Shown here: positions 63,177 through 64,000 of the stretch, piece by piece
Position numbering within the stretch: the first letter of the stretch is position 1
How the letters are laid out: each line of letters starts with the position of its first letter
Source: Fasciolopsis buskii
Taxonomy: Eukaryota > Platyhelminthes > Trematoda > Plagiorchiida > Fasciolidae
DNA: 64,000 bases
NCBI GenBank assembly: GCA_008360955.1
Contig: LUCM01008319.1
Span: forward strand, 232,599 to 296,598
Direction: 5' to 3'
Position numbers and translations under genes: made by a program
The notes under the pieces: generated by a model
Database searches by the model: none
Told to the model about the DNA's origin: nothing
The model's input: the letters and a program-made list of their open reading frames with translations, nothing else

Positions 63177-63257
63177 CTAATCTGTTGGAAAATAGTGACA
63201 AGTTTTGTATTTGTTTGAAGATTGCCAAACACTTTGGTCTCTTTTTACTTTTATCAT

Positions 63258-63422
63258 TTGCCTCCTTTGTTAATGGAATAGCAATGTGCATCATTTCTCA
63301 GGAAGAGGGCCGCAGCCGACAGAGGGCTGCCAAGTGGGGAAGTTGACAATTGGTGGGTGGATTCCAACCAGCAATCTTCAAGTCCAAATACCACGGTCTT
63401 ATCCGCTTGGTCACTGCCGGCC
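63258..63422 (-). mobile_element. tRNA-derived SINE, family B
   Basis: Matches the 19.2-kb copy along its length: GTGACCAAGCGGATAA (A box with one change), GGTTGGAATCC (damaged B box), then CTTCCCCACTTGGCAGCCCTCTGTCGGCTGCGGCCC and the tail with GATGCACATTGCTATTCC. Confidence 0.6.
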
Positions 63423-64000
63423 AAAGGATTCGGTGTCACACTAAATCCTGCATAGCAAAACGTCTATAAGGGGAGAACCATCCGATTTTTATTGAGCATG
63501 TTGTTAGTTTTTGGTTTGTTCATATCAAACAAACTGTGACAGACATCTGATATGTTCAGAGGATACTTTGATAGAAACGAGAATGACCTTCCAATATAAT
63601 AATTATTGGCTTCAAGAGCCCGGTGCAACACAATACAATTGCCTAATTTATTGCATACGGTATCTGGATCCATGTATCGTGAAGTCGATGAAAATAAAAT
63701 GTGCTTCTACGTCCCGTTTAAGAGTCTTTCTTTTAATTGTGCTTCTGTTACGGGTTCATGATTGTTCACGAATGATGATATCCGTTTATCTGGACAAGCT
63801 AGTACTCACATTCCACAAATTACCTCGATGTATGTCGTTTATTAACTGTCGCCAGTAGCAGCTACTGCCTGAAATGTTCAGCTTTAAAGAGGCGAAACGA
63901 TAAACACAAAAATATACAAGCAGCCATTAGAACAAAACTACAAATAATTGGCTCAAAACAATTTGTGTTCACTTGAAATCTTACTCCAGACATCCTTCAG
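63423..64000. other. No gene recognised
   Basis: A 115-codon plus-strand ORF (63511-63858) has no motif. Nothing else seen. Confidence 0.5.

Overview
This is a eukaryotic, gene-poor, AT-rich stretch with long introns, degenerate retroelements and many short interspersed repeats. One gene is identified with confidence: a D2-like dopamine receptor on the minus strand. I see no operons, ribosome-binding sites, CRISPR arrays or bacterial signals. Intron size, a CR1/Jockey-type LINE, Penelope-like traces and the receptor's character fit a flatworm, most likely a digenean trematode. That assignment is an inference from general features, not from a marker gene.

Right-hand part (51.3-64 kb). The receptor is read leftwards as three exons (61880-61768, 61280-60205, 51578-51352). 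They splice cleanly into 471 residues covering TM3 to TM7 and the stop codon. The 5' exon(s) with TM1-TM2 are not in the window. The last intron (8.6 kb as assembled) contains an exact 1518-bp direct duplication abutting a 10-N gap, which is almost certainly an assembly error. It also holds copies of a hairpin repeat typical of Penelope-like elements. A hammerhead-like repeat lies about 100 bp past the stop codon, probably in the 3' UTR. Upstream of the first visible exon, on the same strand, a separate exon-like ORF (63176-62757) looks like TM6-TM7 of another receptor.

Middle part (36-45 kb). This is a repeat-rich block. It holds a retroelement C-terminal fragment, two adjacent pieces of a tRNA-containing repeat family in permuted order, and a near-perfect inverted repeat with 207-bp arms and a short loop. 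It also holds a decayed non-LTR retrotransposon with endonuclease, reverse transcriptase (YADD) and a short tandem 3' tail.

Left part (1-36 kb). No coding exon is supported. The stretch holds scattered copies of two tRNA-derived repeat families, a (GATAA)n microsatellite and a microRNA-precursor-sized hairpin. Most open reading frames here have lengths expected by chance.
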